Of a DNA stretch of 64,000 bases, positions 35,650-44,893 are shown piece after piece (the first letter of the stretch is position 1; each line of letters starts with the position of its first letter). Below the pieces are notes generated by a model. It was not told where the DNA came from, did not search any database, and saw only the letters and a list, made by a program, of their open reading frames with translations. The position numbers and the translations under genes are program-made. This DNA comes from G963691885 sp963691885 (GTDB lineage Bacteria > Pseudomonadota > Alphaproteobacteria > UBA8366 > Aestuariispiraceae), in NCBI GenBank assembly GCA_963691885.1, contig OY829843.1, positions 3,658,001-3,722,000 on the forward strand, read 5' to 3'.

Positions 35650-36993
35650 GTGTTTGAAAAAATCCTGATAGCCAATCGCGGCGAAATCGCGCTCAGAATT
35701 CTGCGGGCCTGCAAGGAGATGGGCATCCAGACCGTCGCGGTTCATTCCACCGCTGATTCCAGGGCCATGCATGTTCGCCTGGCGGATGAAGCGGTTTGCA
35801 TCGGGCCCCCTCAGCCGCGCGATTCGTATCTGAACATCCCGGCCATCCTGTCCGCCGCGAATATCACGGGTGCGGATGCCATCCATCCAGGGGTGGGCTT
35901 TCTGGCAGAGAATGCGGATTTTGCAGATATGGTTGAGGAACACGGCCATGTCTTCATCGGCCCCACCCCAGAACATATACGCATCATGGGCGACAAGATC
36001 GCGGCAAAAGACAAAGCGATTGAAATTGGCATCCCGGTCGTTCCGGGTTCACCTGGCGGTATTGAAACCGATGAAGAGGCGTTTGCCGTCGCGAAGGAAA
36101 TCGGCTTTCCGATGATCATCAAGGCCGCCGCGGGCGGTGGTGGCCGCGGTATGAAAGTCGCCAATTCTATGGAAGAACTTCCCGAAGCGCTGTCCCTGTG
36201 CCGGACGGAGGCGAAGGCCGCCTTTGGCAATGATGCGGTTTACATGGAACGCTATCTTGGCACGCCGCGTCATATTGAGATACAGGTGATCGCCGATGGT
36301 CAGGGCGGCTGCGTCCATATGGGAGAGCGGGATTGTTCCCTGCAGCGCCGCCACCAGAAAGTGGTTGAAGAAGCGCCGTCACCTGCCCTGGATGACGCGC
36401 TTCGATCCAATATTGGCGAGGTTGTGACCTCAGCCCTGCGCACAATGGGTTATCGCAGTGCCGGGACAATCGAGTTCCTTTATGAGAATGGTGAGTTCTT
36501 CTTTATCGAGATGAACACGCGCCTGCAGGTTGAACACCCGATCAGTGAGATGATCAGCGGCATCGATCTTGTCCGGGAGCAGATCCGGGTTGCTGCCGAT
36601 CAGAAACTGCCCTTCACGCAGGAAGACATCAGTTTTTCCGGCCATTCGATGGAATGTCGTGTCACGGCGGAGGATCCAAAGACCTTCATGCCGACGCCTG
36701 GCCGGATTGCTGAATATCATGCACCGGGCGGTATGGGCATTCGGGTCGATTCCCATCTCTATTCCGGTTACTCGGTACCCCCGTTTTACGACAGTCTGGT
36801 CAGCAAGCTGATCGCCCATGGCAAGAACCGTGAAGAATGCATGATGCGGATGCAACGTGCGCTGGATGAATATGTGATCGGCGGCATCAAAACGACGATT
36901 CCCCTGCATCGCGCGATTTTTGAAGAAGATGACTTCATCAAGGGTGATTATAATATCCACTGGCTGGAACGGTGGATGGCCGAACAGGAATAG
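35650..36993 (+). CDS. accC: Acetyl-CoA carboxylase biotin carboxylase subunit
   Basis: A 447-residue ATP-grasp enzyme that carboxylates biotin on AccB. It begins with a GTG codon at 35650 (FEKILIANRGEIALRILRAC). The glycine-rich ATP lid KAAAGGGGRGMK (about 159-170), EIQVIAD, MGERDCSLQRRHQK and the metal-binding EMNTRLQVEHPISEM segment are intact. Length is that of the standalone bacterial subunit. It forms a two-gene unit with accB. Confidence 0.97.
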   Translation: MFEKILIANRGEIALRILRACKEMGIQTVAVHSTADSRAMHVRLADEAVCIGPPQPRDSYLNIPAILSAANITGADAIHPGVGFLAENADFADMVEEHGHVFIGPTPEHIRIMGDKIAAKDKAIEIGIPVVPGSPGGIETDEEAFAVAKEIGFPMIIKAAAGGGGRGMKVANSMEELPEALSLCRTEAKAAFGNDAVYMERYLGTPRHIEIQVIADGQGGCVHMGERDCSLQRRHQKVVEEAPSPALDDALRSNIGEVVTSALRTMGYRSAGTIEFLYENGEFFFIEMNTRLQVEHPISEMISGIDLVREQIRVAADQKLPFTQEDISFSGHSMECRVTAEDPKTFMPTPGRIAEYHAPGGMGIRVDSHLYSGYSVPPFYDSLVSKLIAHGKNREECMMRMQRALDEYVIGGIKTTIPLHRAIFEEDDFIKGDYNIHWLERWMAEQE

Positions 36994-37050
36994 GCAGGTT
37001 TAATGGCATTGGGGCTGAACAGATTGCGGTCTGAGGGGGGAAACCCCTGA

Positions 37051-37698
37051 ATGGAGCCGCTTGATCTTACCCCCGATATGCTTCTGCGCGCCTATGCGAT
37101 TGGCGTGTTCCCGATGGCGGAGGATCGTGCTGATCCGGATCTGTTCTGGATCGACCCACGTATGCGCGGCATCCTTCTCTTCGATGAATTTCATGTCCCG
37201 AAAAGGCTGCGCCGTACAGTGCGCCAGGGGCGGTTTGAGGTTAGCTTCAATCAAGCTTTTGAGCAGGTGATGGAGGGATGCGCAGAATCCAATGACCGCC
37301 GTCCCCGAACATGGATCAATGACAAGATCCTGACCCTCTATACATCTCTACACAGAATGGGCCACGCCCATTCGGTTGAGGTGTGGAAAGAGGGCGTGCT
37401 CGTCGGCGGTCTATACGGTGTGTCGCTGGGCGGTGCCTATTTCGGGGAGAGCATGTTCTCCAAAGAACGGGACGCGAGTAAAGTTGCACTGGTTCACCTG
37501 ATGGCGCGGCTGACGCGCGGCGGCTTTACATTGCTGGACAGCCAGTTTGTGACCAAACATCTTGAAATCTTCGGGGCCATAGAAATCCCCCGTGCGGATT
37601 ACCGTTCCATGCTGGCGGAAGCCATAGAAAAGGATGCCAGTTTCTCTGCCGATTACTATCCAGGCGAGGTGTTTGAATTCCTGCGGGCGGTATCATGA
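37051..37698 (+). CDS. aat: Leucyl/phenylalanyl-tRNA-protein transferase
   Basis: A 215-residue cytosolic enzyme that adds leucine or phenylalanine to proteins starting with lysine or arginine, marking them for ClpS/ClpAP. Motifs include LLRAYAIGVFPM, FWIDPRMRGIL, RTWINDKILTLYTSLHRMGHAHSVEVW in pieces, and GGAYFGESMFS near residue 128-138. The location just after accBC and near DUF2155 is common in alphaproteobacteria. Confidence 0.95.
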   Translation: MEPLDLTPDMLLRAYAIGVFPMAEDRADPDLFWIDPRMRGILLFDEFHVPKRLRRTVRQGRFEVSFNQAFEQVMEGCAESNDRRPRTWINDKILTLYTSLHRMGHAHSVEVWKEGVLVGGLYGVSLGGAYFGESMFSKERDASKVALVHLMARLTRGGFTLLDSQFVTKHLEIFGAIEIPRADYRSMLAEAIEKDASFSADYYPGEVFEFLRAVS

Positions 37699-37717
37699 AA
37701 TCAGGAAGGTCTCAAAA

Positions 37718-39634
37718 TTGGTAACGCAAGCGGCCTATGGTTCCTGGCTGTCGCCGATCACGCCAGAGCGTCTGACGCAGGGGGCCGTTTCCATCGGTCA
37801 GATCGCGGCGGATGGCCCATACCTTTATTGGACGGAGATGCGACCCTATGAAGGGGGACGCAATGTCTTGGTCCGACGCGATCAAAACGAAACGCAAAAG
37901 GATCTGACCCCGGCACCCCTTAACATCCGCAGCCGCGTCCACGAGTATGGCGGCGCCGCATTCTGTGTCTCAGAGGGGACGGTCTGGTTCGTGGATGGGG
38001 GCGATGGCCGCATCTATCAGATTGTCGGGGATAATTCGCCCAGGATCCTGACACGACCGGGGCGCAGGTCCTTTGCCGATCTCGTGCCAGATCGAAGGCA
38101 TAACCGGATCATTGCGGTGTGCGAGACCCAGGGCGACGGTGCAGAACCGGAAAACACGCTGGTTTCGGTCGACGATAGTGGCACGGTCCAGACACTGGTT
38201 TCCGGGGCGGATTTCTATTCCTTCCCGCGCATTTCGCCAGATGGCGGGGATCTGGTTTGGATTGAATGGGATCATCCCAACATGCCCTGGGACGGCACCC
38301 GCCTGATGGTTGCAACCATCGAGGCAGACGGTCAGTTGGGCCCGAAAACCCAGATTGCGGGTGGTGCGACCGAATCCGTCTTCCAGCCTTCCTGGGCGCC
38401 GGATGGTGAATTGTATTTTGTGTCGGACAGGTCCGGCTACTGGAACCTCTATCATGCGGGTGATAACCACCGTCACTATCCGGCAGAGGCAGAATTTGGC
38501 CTGCCGCTGTGGCAATTCGGGATGTCGACCTATGCCTTCCTGGATGAGAAACGGGTGCTGGCCACCCATGCGGTTGTGGGCGACTGGTCGCTGACGATTG
38601 TCGATCTTGAGACGGGCCAGATGACGCCGGTTCCAGGCCCTTGGGTCACCCATAATGTAATGATTGGAAACGGGGCAGGCCAGGTGTGGTTCCTGGGGGG
38701 CTATCCCGATCAGCCCGATGCCCTGATCGCGCTGAACCCCGATACCGGTGACACAGAGGTTGTTAAGGTTACCGCGGATGTCAGTGACATCCCGAAGGCC
38801 GGGATATCGGTTGCGGAGAAGATCAGTTTTGAGACAGGGGATGGTCTGACGGCCTATGCCTATTTCTATCCGCCTGCCAATCAGGATTTTGCAGCGCCGG
38901 AAGGCAGCTTGCCGCCCCTGATTGTCAAAGGGCATGGCGGTCCGACCGGACAGACGACGCCCGACCTGACGCTGAAAATTCAGTACTGGACCAGCCGCGG
39001 CTTTGCGGTTGTCGATGTGAACTACGGGGGCAGTGCCGGTTTCGGGCGCGCCTATCGCCAGCGGCTGGATGGCAGCTGGGGGATTACGGATGTTGAGGAT
39101 TGCGTCAATGCGGCCCGCTATCTGGCCGATGCAGGGCGGATAGACGGCTCGGCAATGGCGATCACCGGGGGCAGCGCCGGGGGCTATACAACCTTGAGCG
39201 CGCTGACATTCCACGATGTGTTCAAGGCGGGCTGCAGTGCCTATGGCATCGGGGATCTGGTGGCACTGACGCGGGATACGCATAAATTTGAAAGCCGCTA
39301 TCCAGACCGCTTGATCGGACACTGGCCGGACGCGGCAGATCTGTACCGCGCGCGCTCGCCCCTCAACCACACCGACCAATTGTCCTGCCCGGTGATTTTC
39401 CTGCAGGGCGCGGATGACAAGGTTGTGCCGCCCAATCAGGCTGAAGAAATGGTCGCCGCGTTGAAGGCCAAGAACCTGCCCGTCGCCTATATCCTGTTTG
39501 AAGGGGAGGGGCATGGCTTCCGAAAGGCGGAAAGCATCAAAAGCGCGCTGGAGGCAGAGCTTTCCTTCTATGGCCAGGTGTTCGGTTTTGAGCCCGCTGG
39601 TGATGTCGAGGCGATCCGGATCGAAAACCTGTAA
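37718..39634 (+). CDS. S9 family peptidase (prolyl oligopeptidase-like)
   Basis: A 638-residue protein with an N-terminal beta-propeller (about 1-375, repeats such as PRISPDGGDLVWIEWDHP and FQPSWAPDGELYFVSD) and a C-terminal alpha/beta-hydrolase domain. The catalytic serine is in GGSAGGYTT near residue 490, the aspartate in QGADDKVVPPNQ, and the histidine in GEGHGFRKA. The best start is TTG at 37718, which follows AGGAAGG; earlier ATG codons lie inside aat. No signal peptide is seen, so it should be cytosolic. Probably a dipeptidyl or acylaminoacyl peptidase. Confidence 0.88.
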   Translation: MVTQAAYGSWLSPITPERLTQGAVSIGQIAADGPYLYWTEMRPYEGGRNVLVRRDQNETQKDLTPAPLNIRSRVHEYGGAAFCVSEGTVWFVDGGDGRIYQIVGDNSPRILTRPGRRSFADLVPDRRHNRIIAVCETQGDGAEPENTLVSVDDSGTVQTLVSGADFYSFPRISPDGGDLVWIEWDHPNMPWDGTRLMVATIEADGQLGPKTQIAGGATESVFQPSWAPDGELYFVSDRSGYWNLYHAGDNHRHYPAEAEFGLPLWQFGMSTYAFLDEKRVLATHAVVGDWSLTIVDLETGQMTPVPGPWVTHNVMIGNGAGQVWFLGGYPDQPDALIALNPDTGDTEVVKVTADVSDIPKAGISVAEKISFETGDGLTAYAYFYPPANQDFAAPEGSLPPLIVKGHGGPTGQTTPDLTLKIQYWTSRGFAVVDVNYGGSAGFGRAYRQRLDGSWGITDVEDCVNAARYLADAGRIDGSAMAITGGSAGGYTTLSALTFHDVFKAGCSAYGIGDLVALTRDTHKFESRYPDRLIGHWPDAADLYRARSPLNHTDQLSCPVIFLQGADDKVVPPNQAEEMVAALKAKNLPVAYILFEGEGHGFRKAESIKSALEAELSFYGQVFGFEPAGDVEAIRIENL

Positions 39635-39646
39635 CGCGTCCGGGCG

Positions 39647-40300
39647 GTGAGCAAAAAGATGGAATTCTTTGATTTCTTTCGCTCATCCGCCGCCTATCGC
39701 TGTCGCATTGCGTTTAACCTGAAGGGACTGATCCCGGAGCGGCGTTTCGTCGATATGCTGGGCGGGGAAACCGGTTCCGACTGGTATCGGAAAATCAACC
39801 CGCAGAAATTCGTACCGGCGCTGGAACATGACGGGCAGTTGCTGACACAGTCGCTGGCCATCATCGAATATCTGGAAGAGGTCTATCCCGAACCACCACT
39901 ATTGCCCGATACTCCCGTGGCGCGCGCCCGCGTGCGGGCCATGGCCCAGCTTGTGGCCTGCGACATTCACCCGCTCAACAATTTGCGGGTCTTGAACTAC
40001 CTGCGGAATGATCTGGGGCAGGATGAAGGTGCCAGGCGTGTCTGGTATCAGCACTGGGTCTGCGAAGGGTTTGAGGCGCTGGAAAAGATGATAGAGCCCC
40101 ATGGCGCAGATGGCCCCTATTGCACGGGTGATGTTCCGGGGCTTGCCGATCTCTGCCTTGTGCCCCAGATGTTTAACGCAAGACGCTTTGACACCGATTT
40201 GACGCCATTCCCGCGCCTTGTGGCAATTGATGCAGCCCTTAATGCGCTGCCAGCCTTTGCCAATGCCGCGCCCTATAAACAACCGGATGCTGTGCAATGA
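39647..40300 (+). CDS. maiA: Maleylacetoacetate isomerase-like glutathione S-transferase
   Basis: A 217-residue GST of the zeta class. The family's glutathione motif RSSAAYRCRIAFNLKGL (about 11-28; usual SSCSYRVRIALNLKG) keeps the first serine and arginine pattern, though an alanine replaces the typical cysteine. Further support is NPQKFVPALEHDG, IIEYLEEVYPEPPLLP and LVACDIHPLNNLRVLNYL. Start is GTG at 39647, with ATG at 39659 as an alternative. The enzyme would isomerise maleylacetoacetate in tyrosine breakdown, but no other gene of that path is adjacent. Confidence 0.85.
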   Translation: MSKKMEFFDFFRSSAAYRCRIAFNLKGLIPERRFVDMLGGETGSDWYRKINPQKFVPALEHDGQLLTQSLAIIEYLEEVYPEPPLLPDTPVARARVRAMAQLVACDIHPLNNLRVLNYLRNDLGQDEGARRVWYQHWVCEGFEALEKMIEPHGADGPYCTGDVPGLADLCLVPQMFNARRFDTDLTPFPRLVAIDAALNALPAFANAAPYKQPDAVQ

Positions 40301-40345
40301 TGGGCTCTATGATTGGGCCTGGAGTTTGAAAGATGGATGAGTTGA

Positions 40346-41101
40346 ATGACTGACGTAACCGCCGCCCTCCTGATCATCGGAAATGAGATCCTGAGTGGCC
40401 GTACCCATGACAAGAATATTCCCCATATCGCAGAAAAGCTGAACGAGGCCGGTGTGCGCCTGCGCGAGGTGCGGGTTGTCCCTGATATTCCGGGTGAGAT
40501 CATTGACGCCGTCAATGCGCTTCGGGCGAAGTTCACCTATGTCTTCACGACCGGCGGCATTGGCCCGACGCATGATGACATCACGGCAGAATGTGTGGCC
40601 AAGGCGTTTGACCTGCCCCTCATCAAGAACCCGGAGGCGATGGCCCGCCTGACCGCCCATTACGAGCGCACGGGTGTTGAGTTTAACGAGATGCGCCAGC
40701 GGATGGCCAACACACCGGAAGGGGCGGGTTTGATCGACAACCCGGTCTCCACCGCGCCGGGTTTTGTGGTCGAGAATGTCTATGTCATGGCTGGCGTTCC
40801 CCGGATCATGCAGGCCATGCTGGAAAACATCATTCCGGTCCTGCAGGGCGGGGCGAAACAGCAATCCCGCACCGTCATCGCCGATCTGGGGGAGGGGCTG
40901 GTTGCCAAGGGGCTGCAGGATATTCAGGCCGACCACCCGAATGTCGATATCGGATCCTATCCGGGCTACGCCAATGGCGGCTTTCAGACATCCCTTGTGG
41001 CGCGGGGCAGTGATGAGGCGGAACTGGACCGCATCAAGGGCAAGATCCGGGAGTTGATCCTCTCGCTGGGTGGAAATCCGGTGGACGGGGACGCGGTCTA
41101 G
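40346..41101 (+). CDS. CinA-like molybdopterin-binding domain protein
   Basis: A 251-residue protein with only the N-terminal MoCF-like domain of CinA: IIGNEILSGRTHDKN (about 10-24), TTGGIGPTHDDITAE (about 69-83) and GVPRIMQAM are typical. The C-terminal nicotinamide-nucleotide amidase domain of full CinA is absent. Standalone forms like this are common in alphaproteobacteria and may act on ADP-ribose or a related nucleotide. It is 45 bases after the GST gene on the same strand. Confidence 0.87.
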   Translation: MTDVTAALLIIGNEILSGRTHDKNIPHIAEKLNEAGVRLREVRVVPDIPGEIIDAVNALRAKFTYVFTTGGIGPTHDDITAECVAKAFDLPLIKNPEAMARLTAHYERTGVEFNEMRQRMANTPEGAGLIDNPVSTAPGFVVENVYVMAGVPRIMQAMLENIIPVLQGGAKQQSRTVIADLGEGLVAKGLQDIQADHPNVDIGSYPGYANGGFQTSLVARGSDEAELDRIKGKIRELILSLGGNPVDGDAV

Positions 41102-41388
41102 GGCCGGCCGGGCGTGGGCCGCACGCTCTGTAAACTCCAGTTGTCATTGCCAATGACTTTTTCACCGCTTTCGCCTTGCGTTAAGGGTCGAAAACGGGAC
41201 TTATCAAACGGTGCCCTTATACCTTCCATTCGCTCGGACTAGTGCGGCAAATTTGCCGATTTCAGCGCTGGAAAGCCCCGGCTTCGACACCATATCGCCA
41301 TAAAGCGGCACTAGGTTCAGGGAATAGTTGAGTAGGTATTGGTGTTCAGCTTAGAGAGCACTGTTTTTTTAAGGAGAGTTCATCCACC

Positions 41389-41664
41389 ATGGCGAAAAGA
41401 CGCAGATATGCGGGCATCGGTGGTCGTGTGGCGCTGGAGCGCGGGGACACGTTAGGGGGCACGATCCCTCTGATCATGAAAGATCAGGTATTTCAGGGAA
41501 AATCCAGCCGCAAGAGGACTCTCCGGCGGCGCAATGAAGGCGGCGTGCTGCGCGCCTTTGGCCGGGCCGTCGTGCTGCTGGCATTGCTGGTCGCAATTGT
41601 AGCGACGCTCTATCTGGTCTGGGGCGTTGTGGGTGAAGACCTGCAGGGCATGATCCCGTCCTGA
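41389..41664 (+). CDS. Small basic membrane protein, unknown function
   Basis: A 91-residue protein with a very basic N-terminal half (KRRRY, SSRKRTLRRRN) and one membrane helix near the C-terminus (about 60-82, VVLLALLVAIVATLYLVWGVV). AAGGAG lies 12 bases before the ATG, a rather long but usable spacing. No family is recognised. The positive-inside rule would keep the basic N-terminus in the cytoplasm, where it could contact nucleic acid or lipid head groups. The 287 bases before it hold no visible gene or clear site. Confidence 0.55.
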   Translation: MAKRRRYAGIGGRVALERGDTLGGTIPLIMKDQVFQGKSSRKRTLRRRNEGGVLRAFGRAVVLLALLVAIVATLYLVWGVVGEDLQGMIPS

Positions 41665-41776
41665 CACGCGTGGCGCGGGAACCGTTCAAGGTTTCGTGAG
41701 GATATCTGATTGGCCAAAGACCGGGCCGGGCGATATGGTGCGGTCAAGTGAGACATAATGGTGTAAGGATCGGGAC

Positions 41777-42094
41777 ATGACTGTCTCCGGCAAGTCAGAC
41801 AGCACAGGCAAATCAGCCTCCGGGTTTGCGCGCGCATTGCAGGTCGCCCAGGCCCCGTTTATTGCGGGGTATACGGCGCTTGCAGGCAGCAGTTTTGACG
41901 CAGGCGAGGGGCCCTCGGCGCGGTTGCGTCAGTTCTTCTCCCTGATCCTGCTGGGCCTGCCCTTGCTGATCCCGGTGCCGATCCTGTTTGAGATCCTGCC
42001 TTTCTACACCCGGATCATCGTCACCTTCTGGTTGGCCGCGATCCTCTTCTTCCTGGCCTCTGTCGACCGCAAGGCCCGCGGCATTTCCCTCTGA
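41777..42094 (+). CDS. Small two-helix membrane protein, unknown function
   Basis: A 105-residue protein with a polar N-terminus and two adjacent membrane helices (about 53-73, FFSLILLGLPLLIPVPILFEI in part, and 77-95). No domain is recognised. Codon use is like the neighbours, and it sits between another small membrane protein and tRNA-Leu. The real start could be a little later. Confidence 0.5.
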   Translation: MTVSGKSDSTGKSASGFARALQVAQAPFIAGYTALAGSSFDAGEGPSARLRQFFSLILLGLPLLIPVPILFEILPFYTRIIVTFWLAAILFFLASVDRKARGISL

Positions 42095-42126
42095 ACCCAC
42101 TTCACACGAAGACCACACCAAACCGC

Positions 42127-42153
42127 TTGAAGCCACCGCCCGGCGCCTATAGG
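42127..42153 (+). promoter_or_regulatory. Candidate promoter of tRNA-Leu
   Basis: TTGAAG at 42127-42132 and TATAGG at 42148-42153 are separated by 15 bases and end 10 bases before the mature tRNA. The spacing is short for sigma-70, so support is weak. Confidence 0.3.
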
Positions 42154-42163
42154 GTCGCCGCAT

Positions 42164-42250
42164 GCGGACGTGGTGGAATCGGTAGACACAACAGACTTAA
42201 AATCTGTCGATCGCAAGGTCGTGCGGGTTCAAGTCCCGCCGTCCGCACCA
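42164..42250 (+). tRNA. tRNA-Leu (UAA)
   Basis: An 87-base cloverleaf with a long variable arm. The acceptor stem pairs GCGGACG (42164-42170) with CGTCCGC (42240-42246), then discriminator A and an encoded CCA. The anticodon arm ACAGA/TCTGT encloses CTTAAAA, giving anticodon TAA. The T arm contains GGTTCAAGTCC. Type II structure and the anticodon identify leucine, reading UUA and UUG. Confidence 0.97.
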
Positions 42251-42287
42251 AAATTTTTCTTGAACAATTTGTGCTGGGGCTTGGGAA

Positions 42288-42950
42288 CTAACCTTCTAGT
42301 TCCTCGTCATCCGGTTTGATCACCAGGTCGATGAAGTTTTCGGGGGTGCCGAAGCCTATGTCGATGAAGGTGCGGTTGCGCATGTTGGAGTAGCGGTATT
42401 CGGAGCGTTCGAAATAGTCGCTGTTGTTGATGTCGACGGGGAGGTCGAGGAAGAGCAGGTGGCTGGTTGTGGCCCCCTCGCCATCGCCGCGCAACGGGAC
42501 GCCGAGCGCCTCACATTTCGTGCGCAACCCACTGCCAAAGGCCTGCATCGTGCGGGACAGCATGGCGCAGGGCAGGTCGGCACAGGCGCGGAAGCCTTTG
42601 AGCGCGCGGGTGCGGCGCACTTCCGGCACAAACTCCGTATAGCAGCGGCCAATCGGGTTGACCTGAAAATGGTGCTTCATCTCCTCCCCAATCACGCGAA
42701 AGACGACGCGGGCCGGGTCGCTGACGTCATAGAGCACCGCATGGGCGAGCGTGCTGCCAAGCTGGGTGATGTCGAACTCTGATTTTCGTGGCGGCAATCC
42801 GTCATTTGCGGCAAGGGCAGCGCGATAGACCTCTGCCAGACGGCGGAGCGGCAGGGCGGCGATCTCCGCCTCCGCCTCTGCCATGCTGGCAACGGTGCGG
42901 GCAGTGCGCTCCACCAGAATATCCGCTTCTGCTTCGTCCCTGTCTGACAC
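42288..42950 (-). CDS. PAS_5-like single-domain protein (first of three)
   Basis: A 220-residue cytosolic protein whose central part (about 45-150) matches the alphaproteobacterial PAS_5 pattern: LPPRKSEFDITQLGSTLAHAVLYDV, RVVFRVIGEEM and IGRCYTEF, in which LP and the D of FDI are hallmarks. There is no attached kinase, GGDEF or methyl-accepting domain. An N-terminal helical stretch of about 40 residues precedes the domain. Stand-alone PAS proteins of this kind can be adaptors in signalling; ligand and partner are unknown. The start is GTG. Confidence 0.72.
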   Translation of the reverse strand: MSDRDEAEADILVERTARTVASMAEAEAEIAALPLRRLAEVYRAALAANDGLPPRKSEFDITQLGSTLAHAVLYDVSDPARVVFRVIGEEMKHHFQVNPIGRCYTEFVPEVRRTRALKGFRACADLPCAMLSRTMQAFGSGLRTKCEALGVPLRGDGEGATTSHLLFLDLPVDINNSDYFERSEYRYSNMRNRTFIDIGFGTPENFIDLVIKPDDEELEG

Positions 42951-43072
42951 GCCGATTGTCCTCCAAACGGGCGACTAGCGGCCCGATCCGTATATTCACA
43001 AAAGTGTATAATCGATGGCCGGGCCGGGTCCAGTTTTTCCCACTCTCAACGTGAGCGTAGGTCACTTGGGTT

Positions 43073-43576
43073 TCAGGGCAGGATCAGCGTGTCTATTTCC
43101 GCGATGGGCAGGAAGATCAGCTTCAGATCGCCCTTATAGGCGGGGAAAGCACCGCGAAACACCTGGGTATGCTGGAGATCGGCATTGGGAACCTTTGAGG
43201 TGGAGAAGACCGGCCTGCCATAGTGCAGGCATTCCTCAACCTCCGCCACGCGCTGGGCCAGAAAATCCGGTGGGGCGTATTCATCCATGAAGCGCCCGGT
43301 GTGATCCCCCTCAACAATCTTGACGGCACCAGTTCCCATCAGGCGCACCTTGAAGCGCCCATCCCATCTTTCGTAAAGTTGGAGATGCGGGAGAAGGCGA
43401 GGATGGTCCATCGGCGAGAAGCTCTGCCGGTCGATACAGCCATTGCCGTCCCGCGCGGCTTCATAGAAACGGTTGAACACCGTGACCGGGTGCAGGTCCG
43501 GAATCTCACGGATCTTCACGCGCTGGTAGGAGCGCACCGCATTTCTGACATATCTGTCGTCAATTTTCCCCGTCAT
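43073..43576 (-). CDS. PAS_5-like single-domain protein (second of three)
   Basis: A 167-residue protein with a PAS_5-type fold: DRQSFSPMDHPRLLPHLQLYE, FKVRLMGTGAVKIVEGDHTGRFMDEY in parts, and a C-terminal strand pattern FRGAFPAYKGDLKLIFLPI. It lacks any output domain. It is on the same strand as the first PAS_5-like gene, 122 bases upstream of it, so the two may be expressed together. Function unknown; a sensory adaptor role is inferred only from the fold. Confidence 0.7.
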   Translation of the reverse strand: MTGKIDDRYVRNAVRSYQRVKIREIPDLHPVTVFNRFYEAARDGNGCIDRQSFSPMDHPRLLPHLQLYERWDGRFKVRLMGTGAVKIVEGDHTGRFMDEYAPPDFLAQRVAEVEECLHYGRPVFSTSKVPNADLQHTQVFRGAFPAYKGDLKLIFLPIAEIDTLILP

Positions 43577-43642
43577 AGCGCAGACTGTGCCAAAACCCGT
43601 TAAGGAATGTTTAATATTTAGCAGCCCCCGCTGAACTGCGGT

Positions 43643-44854
43643 TCAGTTGATGATCCCCCGGTCGCGAAGGTCGGCGAGTTGCGCGGAATTGAGGTCCAGA
43701 TGCTGGCCCAGCACATCGGCCGTGTCCTGGCCGATCACCGGTGCGGGCTCGGCCGGGTTGCGGTCAAATCCACTGAAATCGGCAAAGGCGCCAGCGGCCA
43801 GATAGGTGCCGACGCCGGGCTGATCTATTTGGTTGAACATCGGGTTCTGTTCTGAAACATCCGGGTCCTCTTCCGCCATCTGTCGGAAGGTCTGATACGG
43901 TCCCCAGCAGGCATTATGCTGATCCAGCACCTCGCCGATGATGGAAAGCGGGCGTGCCTCAAACCACGGGGTGAGGATCGTCACGATCTCGTCGCGCAGG
44001 GCATAGCGCGCCTCCTCCTGCTTCAGGTCGAGACCGTGCCTGGCCGCCAGCGTGTTCATGGCGGCGTCGGTCTCCGTTGCGGCAACAAGGGCGGTCCAGT
44101 GGCGCGCGGTGAAGGCGGTGATCATGACCCGCCGCCCGTCGCTGGTTGAGAAGTCATGGGCGAAACTGCCATAGACATGGTTGCCTGTCCGGGGGCGGTC
44201 GGTGTCGGTCACCTGAACCTCCGCGATATAGCCCAGATGGCTCAGCGTCGAGAGCGCGGAATCGGCCAGTGCCAGGCGGATATACTGACCTTCGCCGGTG
44301 TCTTTGCGATGGCGGTCGGCAATCAGCACGGCGTTCACCGCTGAAAGGCCTGTCACCACATCCCAGACCGGCATGACAGAGTTGATCGGATCCTGATGAT
44401 CGAGCGGGCCGGTCACCATGGGAAAGCCTGTCTTCGCATTGACCGTATAGTCGAGCGCTACACCGCCATCGCGCCGACCGACGATATTGGCCATGATCAG
44501 GTCGGGCCGTTTGGCCTTGAGCGCCTCATAATCCAGCCAGCCGCGCGCGGGCAGATTTGTCAGGACGATCCCGCCGCCATCCCCGGGTTTTCCAAGCATC
44601 AGGGATTGAGCGAGGTCCAGCCCTTCTGGCGTACGGATATTGATGGTGACGGATTTCTTGCCCTTGTTCAGACCTGTCCAGTAAAGGCTGGTCCCCGTAT
44701 CGGTGACCGGCCAGCGGTTATAGTCGAGGCCGCCGCCAATCGGGTCAATGCGTATGACCTCCGCCCCCATCTGGGCCAGGTTAAGCCCCGCGTAGGGGGC
44801 TGCGATAAAGGCCGATGCCTCTATCACCGTCATGCCGCTTAACGGCCCTGCCAT
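43643..44854 (-). CDS. CaiB/BaiF family CoA-transferase
   Basis: A 403-residue class III CoA-transferase. Family motifs are ASAFIAAPYAGLNLAQMGAEVIRID (N-terminal Rossmann fold), LNKGKKSVTIN, and the region ending in LMLGKPGDGG where the catalytic acid is expected near residue 150-170 (the segment VPG-like is not obvious). The enzyme moves CoA between carboxylic acids. It starts 39 bases after the GmaS/GlnT-type gene on the same strand and looks like the last gene of that operon, which is not the usual content of methylamine clusters. Substrate unknown. Confidence 0.85.
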   Translation of the reverse strand: MAGPLSGMTVIEASAFIAAPYAGLNLAQMGAEVIRIDPIGGGLDYNRWPVTDTGTSLYWTGLNKGKKSVTINIRTPEGLDLAQSLMLGKPGDGGGIVLTNLPARGWLDYEALKAKRPDLIMANIVGRRDGGVALDYTVNAKTGFPMVTGPLDHQDPINSVMPVWDVVTGLSAVNAVLIADRHRKDTGEGQYIRLALADSALSTLSHLGYIAEVQVTDTDRPRTGNHVYGSFAHDFSTSDGRRVMITAFTARHWTALVAATETDAAMNTLAARHGLDLKQEEARYALRDEIVTILTPWFEARPLSIIGEVLDQHNACWGPYQTFRQMAEEDPDVSEQNPMFNQIDQPGVGTYLAAGAFADFSGFDRNPAEPAPVIGQDTADVLGQHLDLNSAQLADLRDRGIIN

Positions 44855-44893
44855 GCTGGACTCCCTCTGTCGGTTTTTGCGGCGGGCAGTCTA

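Noticed and set aside
37970..39514. 514-codon open frame antisense to the S9 peptidase gene
   Set aside because: Shadow of a strongly supported gene; no motif or signal in its translation.
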